NCBI GenBank assembly: GCA_015487985.1
Contig: WFOP01000121.1
Location: 1-7,871 of the forward strand
Length of the DNA stretch: 7,871 nt
From: Hyphomicrobiales bacterium
Lineage (GTDB): Bacteria; Pseudomonadota; Alphaproteobacteria; Rhizobiales; Devosiaceae
Direction of reading: 5' to 3'
The translations under genes were made by a program, and so were the position numbers. Below are positions 1 through 7,870 of this stretch, piece after piece (positions within the stretch are counted from its first letter, which is position 1; every line of letters starts with the position of its first letter). The notes beneath the pieces were generated by a model. The model made no database searches, was not told the DNA's origin, and saw nothing but the letters and a program-made list of their open reading frames with translations.

Positions 1-1
1 A

Positions 2-823
2 GACAGCCAGTGGGTCGTGCCCGGTTCGGGGCACCATATGCGCATCAAGGCCAGTGACCGGTTGGCCAGCTTTTTTGACGGCGGTATTTATGAAGAGATC
101 AGTTTCCCTGAGGTGGTGCAGGATCCGCTAAAATTCAGGGATGCCAAACGGTATACGGACCGTTTGCGCGATGCCCGGAATAAAACCGGCATGAATGATG
201 CCATATTGTCCGGCGAGGGGCATGTGCTGGGGCAAAAGCTGATCGCATGTGTGCAGGATTTTGAGTTCAATGGCGGCTCTCTGGGGCTGGCAGCGGGGGA
301 GGCAATCCTTACGTCCATGATGCAGGCGGTGGCGCACAAATTGCCTTTTGTCATGTTCACTGCTTCAGGCGGCGCCCGCATGCAGGAGGGGGTTTTGTCC
401 CTGATGCAGATGCCTCGCACGACCATCGGCGTACAAATGCTCAAGGAAGCGGGCCTGCCCTATATCGTGGTTTTGTGTGACCCGACAACCGGGGGGGTGA
501 CCGCATCCTACGCGATGTTGGGGGATGTGCACATTGCAGAGCCGGGGGCACAAATCGGCTTTGCCGGTGCGCGCGTCATTGAACAGACCATCCGTGAAAA
601 ACTTCCCGAAGGCTTTCAGCGTTCAGAATATCTGCATGATCACGGCATGGTGGATATGGTGGTTCATCGGCATAATCTGCGCGATATCATTGCCTCGCTG
701 GTGGGTATTTTAACCAAGGCGCCCGCAAACGATATGGTGCCGGCCAGACCGCTCACAAAGCCCGTTGAAAAGGACGTGGAAACGTTGCCCCCAACAATAG
801 CGGAAGCCGCACACGCCGAATGA
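2..823 (+). CDS. accD: Acetyl-CoA carboxylase carboxyltransferase subunit beta (5' end off window)
   Basis: AccD pairs with AccA in the cytosolic carboxyltransferase that moves the carboxyl group from biotin-BCCP to acetyl-CoA, giving malonyl-CoA for fatty-acid synthesis. The frame is open to the left edge. The GTG at 17 is internal, because codons before it encode D-S-Q-W-V, continuing the family's conserved W-V-x-P-G-S-G-x-H-M-R-I segment. The N-terminal four-cysteine zinc ribbon and true start are therefore missing. Counting from that GTG, the crotonase-fold motifs are FNGGSLG (84-90), SGGARMQE (117-124), [10 protein letters not shown] (155-164), [11 protein letters not shown] (181-191) and [11 protein letters not shown] (196-206). 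They match E. coli AccD closely, except Ala185 where E. coli has Pro. The last 35 or so residues form a Pro/Ala/Glu-rich, probably disordered tail. The stop overlaps the folC start. The identity is very secure. Confidence 0.97.
   Translation, partial: DSQWVVPGSGHHMRIKASDRLASFFDGGIYEEISFPEVVQDPLKFRDAKRYTDRLRDARNKTGMNDAILSGEGHVLGQKLIACVQDFEFNGGSLGLAAGEAILTSMMQAVAHKLPFVMFTASGGARMQEGVLSLMQMPRTTIGVQMLKEAGLPYIVVLCDPTTGGVTASYAMLGDVHIAEPGAQIGFAGARVIEQTIREKLPEGFQRSEYLHDHGMVDMVVHRHNLRDIIASLVGILTKAPANDMVPARPLTKPVEKDVETLPPTIAEAAHAE
820..823 (+). other. ATGA stop/start overlap coupling accD and folC
   Basis: The folC ATG (820-822) shares bases with the accD TGA (821-823). The nearest purine-rich stretch, GGAAG at 802-806, is 13 bases upstream and too far to be a good Shine-Dalgarno sequence. 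I infer that ribosomes finishing accD re-initiate on folC, and that the two genes share one transcript. Confidence 0.7.
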
Positions 824-2118
824 GCCAAACCGACATAATTCTGGCACGTCTGCTTGAGTTGCATCCCAATAAACTGATCGATCTTAAACTGGATCGGGTG
901 GAATTCCTTTTGGCCCAGTTGGGCCATCCCGAGAAAAATCTTCCCCCGGTTATTCATGTGGCCGGGACCAATGGAAAAGGCTCCACCATCGCCCATATAC
1001 GCGCCTTTTTGGAGGAGGCGGGGAACAGGGTGCATGTATATAACTCTCCCCATCTGGTGCGATTTAATGAGCGTATCCGGCTGGCCGGGCAGCTTGTGAC
1101 TTCTAAGGCGCTCAACAAGGCATTGCAAACCTGCGAGCAGGTAAACGATGGCCGCCCCATCACCTATTTTGAAATAACCACGGCTGCCGCGTTTTTATTG
1201 TTTTCTCAGGTAAAGGCGGACTTTTTGTTGCTTGAAGTGGGGCTTGGAGGGCGATTTGACGCCACCAACGTTATTCCCAATCCCTTTGGCACCCTCATAA
1301 CACCCATTTCCATAGATCATGTGGAGTTTTTAGGTGCGGATATCAGGAATATCGCCCGCGAAAAGGCCGGGATTATTAAATCGGGCGCACCGCTGGTGGT
1401 GGGTACACAGCCTGATGAGGTCAAAGAGGTCATTGAAAAAGAAGCGGCAAAACTGGGGGTACAAGCCATTTTTGCTGATCAGGATTTTATGGGATTTGCC
1501 GAACACAACCGCATGACCTATCAGGACGAAAAAGGATTGCTTGACCTTCCCCTTTCAGCGCTTGAGGGGGAGTTTCAGGTTCAAAATGCTGCCCTGGCGA
1601 TTGCGGCGGTGCGCTATTTTGATCTGCCCGTCGACGAACATCAGATTGAATTGGGTTTAAGTCGAGTGGATTGGCCGGCGCGCCTGATGCGCCTGAGCAA
1701 AGGGGCGTTGGTCGATTTGCTGGCGTTTGATCAGCAATTGTGGCTTGATGGCGGGCACAATGTCGCGGGGGGGGCTGTGCTGGCCTATGCCATGCGTGAA
1801 ATGTCAGGGCGCGACAGGCGACCACTGGTGTTAATTCTGGGGGCCTATGCAAACAAGGATATGGCTGGATATTTACAGAAGTTTGATCCCGGGAAAACGC
1901 GTATTTTTACGGTTCCCTTGAAGAATGAACGGGCATCCTGGGATCATCGGGATCTGGCGGACATGGCGCAAAATCTGGGTTTTCCGGCCACCGCGATGAG
2001 CAATGTCAAAGAAGCCATTATAGCATCAAACCAGATCAGGCGTGCCCGGATAGTGATTTGCGGTTCGCTACATCTGGCGGGGGAAGTTCTGGCCCAAAAT
2101 AAAACGCCGCCGGGTTGA
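820..2118 (+). CDS. folC: Bifunctional dihydrofolate synthase / folylpolyglutamate synthase
   Basis: FolC is a cytosolic Mur-ligase-family enzyme. It uses ATP to add glutamate to dihydropteroate and then extends the gamma-glutamyl tail of reduced folates. The 432 aa product has the usual family length. Visible motifs are the P-loop [11 protein letters not shown] (46-56), the folate-binding-loop segment [13 protein letters not shown] (74-86), [15 protein letters not shown] (136-150) and SIDHVEFLG (164-172). Next come EKAGIIK (181-187), where Lys182 aligns with the carbamylated lysine of E. coli FolC, WPARL (285-289), DGGHN (310-314) in the C-terminal glutamate-ligase domain, and [11 protein letters not shown] (414-424). 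The ATG overlaps the accD stop as ATGA. Only a weak GGAAG lies 13 bases upstream, so translation is probably coupled to accD. Residues 316-319 are encoded across a run of eight G. I cannot tell from sequence whether both activities are kept, but the bifunctional form is usual in proteobacteria. Confidence 0.97.
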   Translation: MSQTDIILARLLELHPNKLIDLKLDRVEFLLAQLGHPEKNLPPVIHVAGTNGKGSTIAHIRAFLEEAGNRVHVYNSPHLVRFNERIRLAGQLVTSKALNKALQTCEQVNDGRPITYFEITTAAAFLLFSQVKADFLLLEVGLGGRFDATNVIPNPFGTLITPISIDHVEFLGADIRNIAREKAGIIKSGAPLVVGTQPDEVKEVIEKEAAKLGVQAIFADQDFMGFAEHNRMTYQDEKGLLDLPLSALEGEFQVQNAALAIAAVRYFDLPVDEHQIELGLSRVDWPARLMRLSKGALVDLLAFDQQLWLDGGHNVAGGAVLAYAMREMSGRDRRPLVLILGAYANKDMAGYLQKFDPGKTRIFTVPLKNERASWDHRDLADMAQNLGFPATAMSNVKEAIIASNQIRRARIVICGSLHLAGEVLAQNKTPPG

Positions 2119-2142
2119 TGCCGACAGCGTTTGTATATTTTC
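2096..2142. terminator. Putative bidirectional terminator between convergent folC and trxA
   Basis: An imperfect hairpin spans 2102-2132. The left arm AAACGCCGCCGG (2102-2113) pairs with the right arm CCGACAGCGTTT (2121-2132) across a seven-base loop, with ten of twelve positions paired and two C-A mismatches. The folC stop codon lies in the loop. On the + strand the right arm ends in TTT and leads into GTATATTTT, a T-rich tract. On the - strand the hairpin is followed by TTTTATTTT (2104 down to 2096). The layout suits intrinsic termination of both converging transcripts; for trxA the hairpin begins 58 bases past its stop. The mismatches and the interrupted + strand T tract lower confidence. 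The rest of the gap to 2190 shows nothing I can name. Confidence 0.5.
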
Positions 2143-2190
2143 TCAATGAAACTCAGTTTAACTTGGCAACAAGCAAATTTGGCAAAGTGG

Positions 2191-2511
2191 CTAAACGTGG
2201 CTTTCAAGCCATTTGGCCATCCCCGCCTTTGGCGTGCCTGCGCCAACTTTAATATCCACCGCTTCCCCGTTTTTGAACAGGATCATGGTGGGAATTGAAC
2301 GCACACCATATTTAATGGTGGTGTTCTGATTTTCATCGATATTCAGCTTGGCGATTTTTACTTTCCCCGCCAGATCGGTTGATAGCTCTTCGAGCATCGG
2401 CCCGATTGCCTTGCAGGGACCGCACCATTCGGCCCAAAAATCCACCAGCACGGGTTCACTGGATTTAAGGACTTCCTGGTCAAAATCGGCGTCTGTTACT
2501 TTAATTGTCAT
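2191..2511 (-). CDS. trxA: Thioredoxin
   Basis: This is a small cytosolic dithiol-disulfide oxidoreductase. Thioredoxins are recycled by thioredoxin reductase and reduce ribonucleotide reductase, peroxiredoxins, PAPS reductase and many other proteins. The 106 aa length is typical (E. coli TrxA has about 108). The active site WCGPC is at 29-33 (Cys30, Cys33). Asp24 matches the buried Asp26 of E. coli, Lys55 in AKLNID matches Lys57, and SIPT (72-75) supplies the cis-proline Pro74. There is no signal peptide or membrane segment, so it should be cytosolic. It is the last gene of the - strand block, 71 bases after addA, and has its own ribosome binding site. It may be read through from addBA or have its own promoter; I see no convincing -35/-10 pair in the gap. 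This placement next to addA is, as I recall, common in alphaproteobacteria. Nothing in the sequence ties its function to DNA repair. Confidence 0.97.
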   Translation of the reverse strand: MTIKVTDADFDQEVLKSSEPVLVDFWAEWCGPCKAIGPMLEELSTDLAGKVKIAKLNIDENQNTTIKYGVRSIPTMILFKNGEAVDIKVGAGTPKAGMAKWLESHV

Positions 2512-2519
2512 GGCTTAGG

Positions 2520-2525
2520 CCTTTC
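2520..2525 (-). promoter_or_regulatory. Ribosome binding site of trxA
   Basis: On the - strand GAAAGG lies eight bases before the trxA ATG, a good Shine-Dalgarno sequence and spacing. It supports the ATG at 2511 as the start and shows that trxA is not translationally coupled to addA, whose stop is 71 bases upstream. Confidence 0.65.
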
Positions 2526-2582
2526 ATTAGCAAAAACTGTTATATCCATAATTAGAAAGAGTCGGCACAGGTTTCAAGGGCT

Positions 2583-5500
2583 TCAAGTGATATTGAACTC
2601 CCGGGTTGTTTTTAGCAGGGCATCATTGGGCAAAGCCATTAAGGTTTCATTGCCTGTCCAATAGATCGCGCAGCTCACTTTGCGGGTTTTGAATATTTTT
2701 TTTGCGCATCTGAGATAAAGCCCCATCTGGGTTTCGTAAAGCTTCCCGATCTGGCCCGCACTTTCTGGCGGGGTGGCATTGGATTTGAAATCCACCAGCA
2801 ATATGCTTTCATCCTGTGCAATAATACGATCAATCCGCCCGATGATCTGGATTGGTTTGTTGTTCTTTTCCCCAAATACGAAAATTGGTAGCTCCGCCCT
2901 TGAGCGGGGTCCAAACAGCAATGGCGCATCAGGTCCCTCAAGAATGGAAATGGCCTTGTTGATCAGTTCGAGGTGAGTTTCCCGGGGGGCGGGGAATATA
3001 CTTGGTAAAGCCTGAAGTCCTGCCCTTGCCCGTTTTGCAGCTTCAAGAGGCGCAAGGTGTTCAAGCAGCGAATGCAGGGCCGTCCCCTTCTCGCGGGCCT
3101 GCTCTATGTGATCAGCCCCTTTGTCATTTTTTACCACTCCCTGAAAGGGGTGCATATCGGTATCAAAAGCGGTTGAGGGACGAATGGTTTCAATATGCTG
3201 GGTAGTGAGCAAAGGCTCTGCAATGGAATAATCATCCTTTGTAGCCGCAACGCTATCCTGGGCGCGTATTATTTTGGGGGAAGGGACATTTTGAGGATAT
3301 CTGAGTGCCTCTTGTGTCTCCCCTGCAATATCCACCTTGGAAAAATTCCCTGCCAGAGCCTCCCTGATTGCCCCATACCAGGAAGGTTGTGGCGCATCTG
3401 ATTCCTGGTCTGTTTCGCTGAGTGGGGTAGTCCCGGTGATATATAACTCATCCTCAGCCCGGGTCATGGCCACATAAAGCTTGCGCCAGTATTCTTCGTT
3501 TTCTTTGCTTTGTCTGGGTTCACGCAACATTTTTAGAGATTGGGGAGTTTGCTCTTTTTTCGTGCCATGGAAAAATACCGGGTGATCTCCCCCTTTAATA
3601 ATTACACTGTCGATAGCGCGGGGTTTCTTATCGGCATCCGCCAGAATGACAATGGGGGCCTCAAGTCCCTTGGCCCCGTGCACCGTCATCACGCGCACAC
3701 CGCCTCCCCCTTCGGAGAGTTCGCGCTTTACTTCAACATCCTGGGCCCGAAGGCTGGCCAGAAATCCCTGCAGCGAAGGCTGCTCGCTTTGCTCGTGCTC
3801 AAGGGCCAGGTCAAGAAACACATCAATCAGATCATCAATTTCTTCACCAAGTCGGGCATGGAATTTTTTCAGCCCGCCATGGGAGAATAAAAGTTCGGCG
3901 AAAAATTCAAACGGGCGGCTCTGGTTCAGATTTTTTTGCAGCCGGTTGAGTTCGTCAAAGGCCTCTTTTGCCGCCATATTCGTCTGGGCGGCCTCTTCAA
4001 GGGCATCCCAAACCGAAACGCCTTTGGCACGATGGGCGCAAATGGCTTCAAGCTCATCAATGGAAAATTCGAACAATGCGCAGCGCAAAAGGGCCGCCAG
4101 TGTCAGGTCGTCGCGCCTGTTCAGCATAATATCCCCCAGTGCCAACAGGTCTGCAATAACGATATGCTCGCTGATGGCGAGACGGTCGGCGCCCGGCGTT
4201 GGAATATTGAGGTTTTTTAATTCGCGGATAATTTCCTTGAATACCCGTCCGCGCGTTTGCACCAGAATTAAAATGTCATCGGCAACCACCGCTTTGCCGC
4301 GAGCGCCGAGCGGTCTTTTGGTGTCAATCCAGTGTTTGATTTGGCGCCCGATGCGTTCGGCAGTCAAACGTGCTCCCCCTTTTTGCAAGTCCGCCGGGCT
4401 GGTCAGATAGGCCGTTTGTGCCCGATCCTCTTTTTCAGTCTTGATCGGGGGCCAAAGGGTGATACTTCCCCCTTTGTCTTTTCGCGCGCTTCCATGTTTT
4501 ACCGGAAAATCCACACAGAGCAGGGCGGCACGAATATCGGGGCGCGCGCAGACCAGATCCACGCCGTTCAGAATATTTTCCAGCGTGCGAAAGCTCGCCG
4601 GAAACCGGATGTTTTTCCATTGTTTATTTGCGCCTTCGGCCTTTTGTTTCAGCAGGTGCCCGGTCTGCCTGAACAAGGCGGGTTCGGCTCCCTGAAAACC
4701 AAAAATTGATTGTTTTTCGTCCCCAACCCCAAAAACAGTGCGATTTGTTTCAGCAGCACTTGCCCCGGTAAAAAAGTCATCCACCAGCAATTGAACAACC
4801 CGCCACTGATCCGGGTTGGTATCCTGACTTTCATCCACCAGAATATGGGCCATGCCTGCATCCAGTTTATATCTGACCCAATCAGCACTGGCCCCTTCAG
4901 ACAAGAGATGTTCAAACCCGATAATCAGGTCGTCAAAATCAAGGCGTCCCGACCGGATTTTTTCGCTCTCATAGCGGGCCAGAATGGCCGCCATTACATC
5001 AAGCAGGGCATTGGAGCGGTGGATAAGGGCAGCTGTTCTGAGTTCGGCAAATGCAGTTTCCAGCTGGTGGGCCTGCGCCAGGATCTTTTCCGCCAGCACC
5101 GGATCTTCATCGCATATCTTCTTTTTGGGGAAATTGCGCGCGGGCACCGTTCCGCTTTTGGTTAAAAACAGATCAAACAAAACATCCAGATTAAGATTGT
5201 CCCAATCCACACGTTCCAGCTTGTCTTCAAATCTTTTTTGTGTCGGGTTTGGGGGGGTAATGGCAAAAACCCGCTGGCAATCGGCCTGCGTAAAATCAAA
5301 CGCCTTGAGGGCTTGTTTGGTGATTGCTTCTGCGGGCGCCAGCTGTGTTGCATTCAGTAGTTTGCGAAGGTTGGCTTTGGTTTTATCGGGGTCCAACAGT
5401 GCCGTGCGCAATTCTCGCGATTGCCCGAGAGCGGATTTCACAGCCCTGTTTATGGCCGCATCATTCATGATCGCAAACAGATTGCCAACCGCTTCGCTTT

Positions 5501-6038
5501 CTTCAGTGTTGCCGGATAATCCCTGTGCCAGTACCTGCGTTTTTGCATTCTGGATCAGCCGTTCACGTTCAGCGTCTTCAATAACACTGAAATTAACCGG
5601 CACATTTGCCTCAAGGGGAAAACGATGTAACGCCGCCTCGCAAAAGGCGTGAATTGTTGATATTTTCAACCCTCCCGGCGTTTCAAGCGCCAACGCAAAT
5701 AACGTGCGCGCGCGCTGCATTTGCCTTTGTGAAGGGCTGGTATTTGAAAGCTGGAACAGGGTATCCTTCAACGCCACCTCTTCAAGCACCGCCCACCTGC
5801 CAAGTTCTGCCGATACCCGGCTTTTCATTTCCGCTGCTGCCGCCTTGGTATAGGTCAGGCAAAGGATATTTTCCGGTGCAACTCCGCTAAGTAAAAGGCG
5901 CAATACCCGCTGGGTCAGAATATGGGTTTTGCCGGAGCCCGCATTGGCGGACACCCAGATTGAGCATTCAGGGCTTCCCGCCATACGCTGTTTTGTTATG
6001 GTGTCGCTTGTCGGTCTGACGTCAAAGGGTTTGCCCAT
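2583..6038 (-). CDS. addA: AddA, helicase-nuclease subunit of the AddAB double-strand-break repair enzyme
   Basis: AddA is the active UvrD-like (SF1) helicase and one of the two nucleases of AddAB, the functional counterpart of RecBCD, which resects DNA ends and prepares single strands for RecA. The 1151 aa protein is full length. Helicase motifs in order are Gln17 (Q-motif), Walker A ANAGSGKTH (31-39), Ia LTYTKAAAAEM (61-71), Ib STIHAFC (127-133), Walker B LVDESQDTN (400-408), III GVGDEKQSIFGFQGA (437-451), IV FPASFRT (479-485), V VMTVHGAKGLE (783-793) and VI LYVAMTRAEDELYITG (854-869). The C-terminal RecB-family nuclease has GTALHSLLEHL (985-995, His989), GRIDRI (1067-1072, Asp1070), VDFKSN (1082-1087, Asp1083, Lys1085) and ETQMGLY (1102-1108, Gln1104). 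All expected catalytic residues are present. The ATG overlaps the addB stop by one base, which fixes the start and implies coupled translation. Confidence 0.97.
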   Translation of the reverse strand: MGKPFDVRPTSDTITKQRMAGSPECSIWVSANAGSGKTHILTQRVLRLLLSGVAPENILCLTYTKAAAAEMKSRVSAELGRWAVLEEVALKDTLFQLSNTSPSQRQMQRARTLFALALETPGGLKISTIHAFCEAALHRFPLEANVPVNFSVIEDAERERLIQNAKTQVLAQGLSGNTEESEAVGNLFAIMNDAAINRAVKSALGQSRELRTALLDPDKTKANLRKLLNATQLAPAEAITKQALKAFDFTQADCQRVFAITPPNPTQKRFEDKLERVDWDNLNLDVLFDLFLTKSGTVPARNFPKKKICDEDPVLAEKILAQAHQLETAFAELRTAALIHRSNALLDVMAAILARYESEKIRSGRLDFDDLIIGFEHLLSEGASADWVRYKLDAGMAHILVDESQDTNPDQWRVVQLLVDDFFTGASAAETNRTVFGVGDEKQSIFGFQGAEPALFRQTGHLLKQKAEGANKQWKNIRFPASFRTLENILNGVDLVCARPDIRAALLCVDFPVKHGSARKDKGGSITLWPPIKTEKEDRAQTAYLTSPADLQKGGARLTAERIGRQIKHWIDTKRPLGARGKAVVADDILILVQTRGRVFKEIIRELKNLNIPTPGADRLAISEHIVIADLLALGDIMLNRRDDLTLAALLRCALFEFSIDELEAICAHRAKGVSVWDALEEAAQTNMAAKEAFDELNRLQKNLNQSRPFEFFAELLFSHGGLKKFHARLGEEIDDLIDVFLDLALEHEQSEQPSLQGFLASLRAQDVEVKRELSEGGGGVRVMTVHGAKGLEAPIVILADADKKPRAIDSVIIKGGDHPVFFHGTKKEQTPQSLKMLREPRQSKENEEYWRKLYVAMTRAEDELYITGTTPLSETDQESDAPQPSWYGAIREALAGNFSKVDIAGETQEALRYPQNVPSPKIIRAQDSVAATKDDYSIAEPLLTTQHIETIRPSTAFDTDMHPFQGVVKNDKGADHIEQAREKGTALHSLLEHLAPLEAAKRARAGLQALPSIFPAPRETHLELINKAISILEGPDAPLLFGPRSRAELPIFVFGEKNNKPIQIIGRIDRIIAQDESILLVDFKSNATPPESAGQIGKLYETQMGLYLRCAKKIFKTRKVSCAIYWTGNETLMALPNDALLKTTREFNIT

Positions 6039-7870
6039 TATTCCTCATCCCCCTCAATTTGCGTCCACTCCGCCGTGCGCGCCAAATGGTCATAAGGGCC
6101 GGCATAATTCTTTTTTGTTGGCATCAGGCGCGGCATCATTGCCAGATGGTCATTGAGCAAAAATGCGTTGATCTGAGCCTGGATATTGATCATGATTTTA
6201 TCGGCAGCCTGCATCACATCCATGCCCTTGGGGTAATGGAATTGACAGGGGACAAATGCATCAGGCCCGGCCCCGATTTTAATATATTCAAGAAAACAGG
6301 TTGGTGCGGGTGCGTTGGCTTCAAATCCGCTTGCCTTGGCAATAGCTGCTTCCACCAGCAATTGCGGCGCCATAAATTCCTTCATTTGTGTGGTGCCTGG
6401 AACAGTCCCGGTTTTATAGTCCAGAATCTCCAGCATGCCATCGTGACGTATATCAATGCGATCCGCCTTGCCATGCAGGGTGAATTCTTCCCCCTCTATT
6501 TCAAAGGTCCAGCGCATTTTCTGTTCGGCAAATCGGGTCGCAATCGTGCTGTTTCGTGCCCGCTCATATTCAAGAAAACCGTGCATTGATTTTTCCAGCC
6601 GCTTAAGCCAGATTTCGCGTTGCTCGCTCTGCCCCTGCATGGCGCTGAAAACATCCCTGGCAATTTCCATGAGGATATGGTGGGCGTCTTTGTGTGTGGG
6701 ATCATGCTTGGCCTGCACAAATCGGGCAAACACTTCATGCACAAGAGTGCCCCGTTCCCGGTAGCCGATATCTTCTCCAAGCGGATCAACCTGCCTGAGT
6801 TTAAGAACATGTTTGGCATAAAGATCAAATGGACTGGTGATAAGAGCCTCAATTTCTGTGACGGACAGGGCGCGCGGCCTGAGGCTGGCTTTGGGGCAAG
6901 GGGCAGGGCGCTGAGCGGGGAAGAGAGTTTTGGCCTTGTCCAAATTCCGTGCCCTGTCCAGCCATAAATCGCCGCGCTCAAGCATATTCCTGCTGGCGGC
7001 ATCCCCACTAAAGGCCATGAATCTTTCAATCAGCCTGGAGGGGATTGCAGGACTGGTGCCCATACGTTTTGAATAGGCAAGCAAAACATCTCCATGGGAT
7101 ATAGCCAGCTCAAAGTCGTGGGCCGCCAGGCCGTGCTGGCGCTCGGGTGGCTCCAGGCCCGCATGAAGCCGCATGCCGCGCGACAGCCATGGTCCGGGGT
7201 CCGCAATTTCAGGCCACACCCCTTCGTTCAGCGTGCAAAGGATCATCAGATCCGCCGTCTGCATGCGCGCTTCGAGCCGCCCCCAGATTGAAATATCCGT
7301 TCGCGCGGGAACACGGGCGCGCACCGAAACAGTCCCCATCAGTGTTTGCAGAACAGACTGAGCATCGCTGGCATGCAGTTGCGGCCCTGCCTGCCCGGTA
7401 CGCCACAGGTCCTTGACCCAGTTCTCAAACTGGGCAAGGCCGTTCAGACTTTGATGCTCAATTTCAGCTTCCGGCATAAGCCCAAACAGCACCTGCTGCA
7501 AAACCCCTGCAAGGTCCCGGGCAAAAAATGTCTTTTCCTGCAGCAGAGAAACCAGAGGGGCAAACGCTGTTTCAAGTTCTTTGAGCAGAAAAGAAACCCG
7601 TTTCCCTTCCTCCCCTGATAAACGAAGGGCAGGATATTCAAGGGAGCCATCAAGGTTTTTTTCAAGGGCTTGAAAAAGTCCCTGAATGCCCGGCATTGCC
7701 CGCTGCCCCCGAAACAACCCGTATTCAAGGGCATGGATGGTGGCGGATTTTTCCTTGTCATTTCCTTTATTCAAAACCTGCCGGTTTTGCAGCAGTGCCA
7801 TTAAATCAACCGGCGCAAATTTGTTTAATCCAACACTGAGAATCTGCCGGACAAGACGCCCCGTCAACGT
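6038..7870 (-). CDS. addB: AddB, nuclease subunit of AddAB (N-terminal part off window)
   Basis: AddB is the partner of AddA. It has an inactivated helicase-like core, which reads Chi in studied enzymes, and a C-terminal RecB-type nuclease that cuts the other strand. The frame is open through the right edge. The TTG at 7867 is not a believable start, because roughly 610 residues are present while alphaproteobacterial AddB proteins are near 1000. The missing part is the N-terminal helicase-like domain. Counting from that TTG, LCTLNEGVWP (210-219) is the family's conserved LNEGVWP segment and HGLAAHDFELA (245-255) follows. The nuclease shows RGTLVHEVFARF (372-383, His377), GKADRID (466-472, Asp469), ILDYKTG (481-487, Asp483, Lys485) and APQLLVEAAI (500-509, Gln502). 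It therefore looks catalytically intact. The iron-sulfur cysteines of Bacillus AddB are absent: SPF (345-347) stands where CPF is expected, and the C-terminus has no cysteine cluster. In relatives murU, amgK and tsaE often lie upstream. Confidence 0.95.
   Translation of the reverse strand, partial: TLTGRLVRQILSVGLNKFAPVDLMALLQNRQVLNKGNDKEKSATIHALEYGLFRGQRAMPGIQGLFQALEKNLDGSLEYPALRLSGEEGKRVSFLLKELETAFAPLVSLLQEKTFFARDLAGVLQQVLFGLMPEAEIEHQSLNGLAQFENWVKDLWRTGQAGPQLHASDAQSVLQTLMGTVSVRARVPARTDISIWGRLEARMQTADLMILCTLNEGVWPEIADPGPWLSRGMRLHAGLEPPERQHGLAAHDFELAISHGDVLLAYSKRMGTSPAIPSRLIERFMAFSGDAASRNMLERGDLWLDRARNLDKAKTLFPAQRPAPCPKASLRPRALSVTEIEALITSPFDLYAKHVLKLRQVDPLGEDIGYRERGTLVHEVFARFVQAKHDPTHKDAHHILMEIARDVFSAMQGQSEQREIWLKRLEKSMHGFLEYERARNSTIATRFAEQKMRWTFEIEGEEFTLHGKADRIDIRHDGMLEILDYKTGTVPGTTQMKEFMAPQLLVEAAIAKASGFEANAPAPTCFLEYIKIGAGPDAFVPCQFHYPKGMDVMQAADKIMINIQAQINAFLLNDHLAMMPRLMPTKKNYAGPYDHLARTAEWTQIEGDEE
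6041..6055 (-). promoter_or_regulatory. Ribosome binding site of addA inside the end of addB
   Basis: On the - strand two purine-rich stretches precede the addA ATG, both within the last codons of addB. GAGGGGG (6055-6049) ends ten bases before the start. GAGGAA (6046-6041) ends two bases before it, with its GAGG core four bases away. The TAATG junction at 6040-6036 makes the addB stop and addA start share a base. Together these support the chosen start and re-initiation, fitting roughly equal production of the two AddAB subunits. Confidence 0.6.

Noticed and set aside
17..19. GTG as a start codon for accD
   Set aside because: The codons before it extend the conserved AccD sequence to the window edge, and a start here would leave out the zinc ribbon. 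The gene is cut by the window and not short.
664..1128. Open frame of 154 codons on the - strand across the accD/folC junction
   Set aside because: Both genes on the + strand are strongly conserved here, and the - strand translation resembles nothing known.
2149..2159. Palindrome AAACTCAGTTT in the folC-trxA gap
   Set aside because: The arms are only five bases with a one-base centre. It cannot form a stable hairpin and could easily occur by chance.
2539..2577. Possible trxA promoter: TATAAC (2544-2539, - strand) with TTGAAA (2577-2572)
   Set aside because: The two hexamers are 27 bases apart, too far for a sigma-70 promoter. No acceptable -35 sits 16-18 bases from TATAAC, and the sequence at the right distance from TTGAAA (TAATTA) is a poor -10.
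3646..4410. Open frame of 254 codons on the + strand, opposite addA
   Set aside because: It lies wholly antisense to the conserved middle of addA. Its translation is Ser/Arg/Ala-rich with no recognisable domain, as expected for a mirror of real codons.
4984..5652. Open frame of 222 codons on the + strand, opposite addA
   Set aside because: It is antisense to the N-terminal third of addA, has a low-complexity Ser/Arg-rich translation and has no independent evidence of coding.
5704..5717. Alternating GC tract in addA (possible Z-DNA-forming run)
   Set aside because: It encodes an Arg/Ala stretch in a conserved gene, and such short alternating runs are common in coding DNA of this composition.
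6059..6589. Open frame of 176 codons on the + strand, opposite addB
   Set aside because: It is antisense to the intact AddB nuclease domain and shows no family motif, so it is treated as a shadow.
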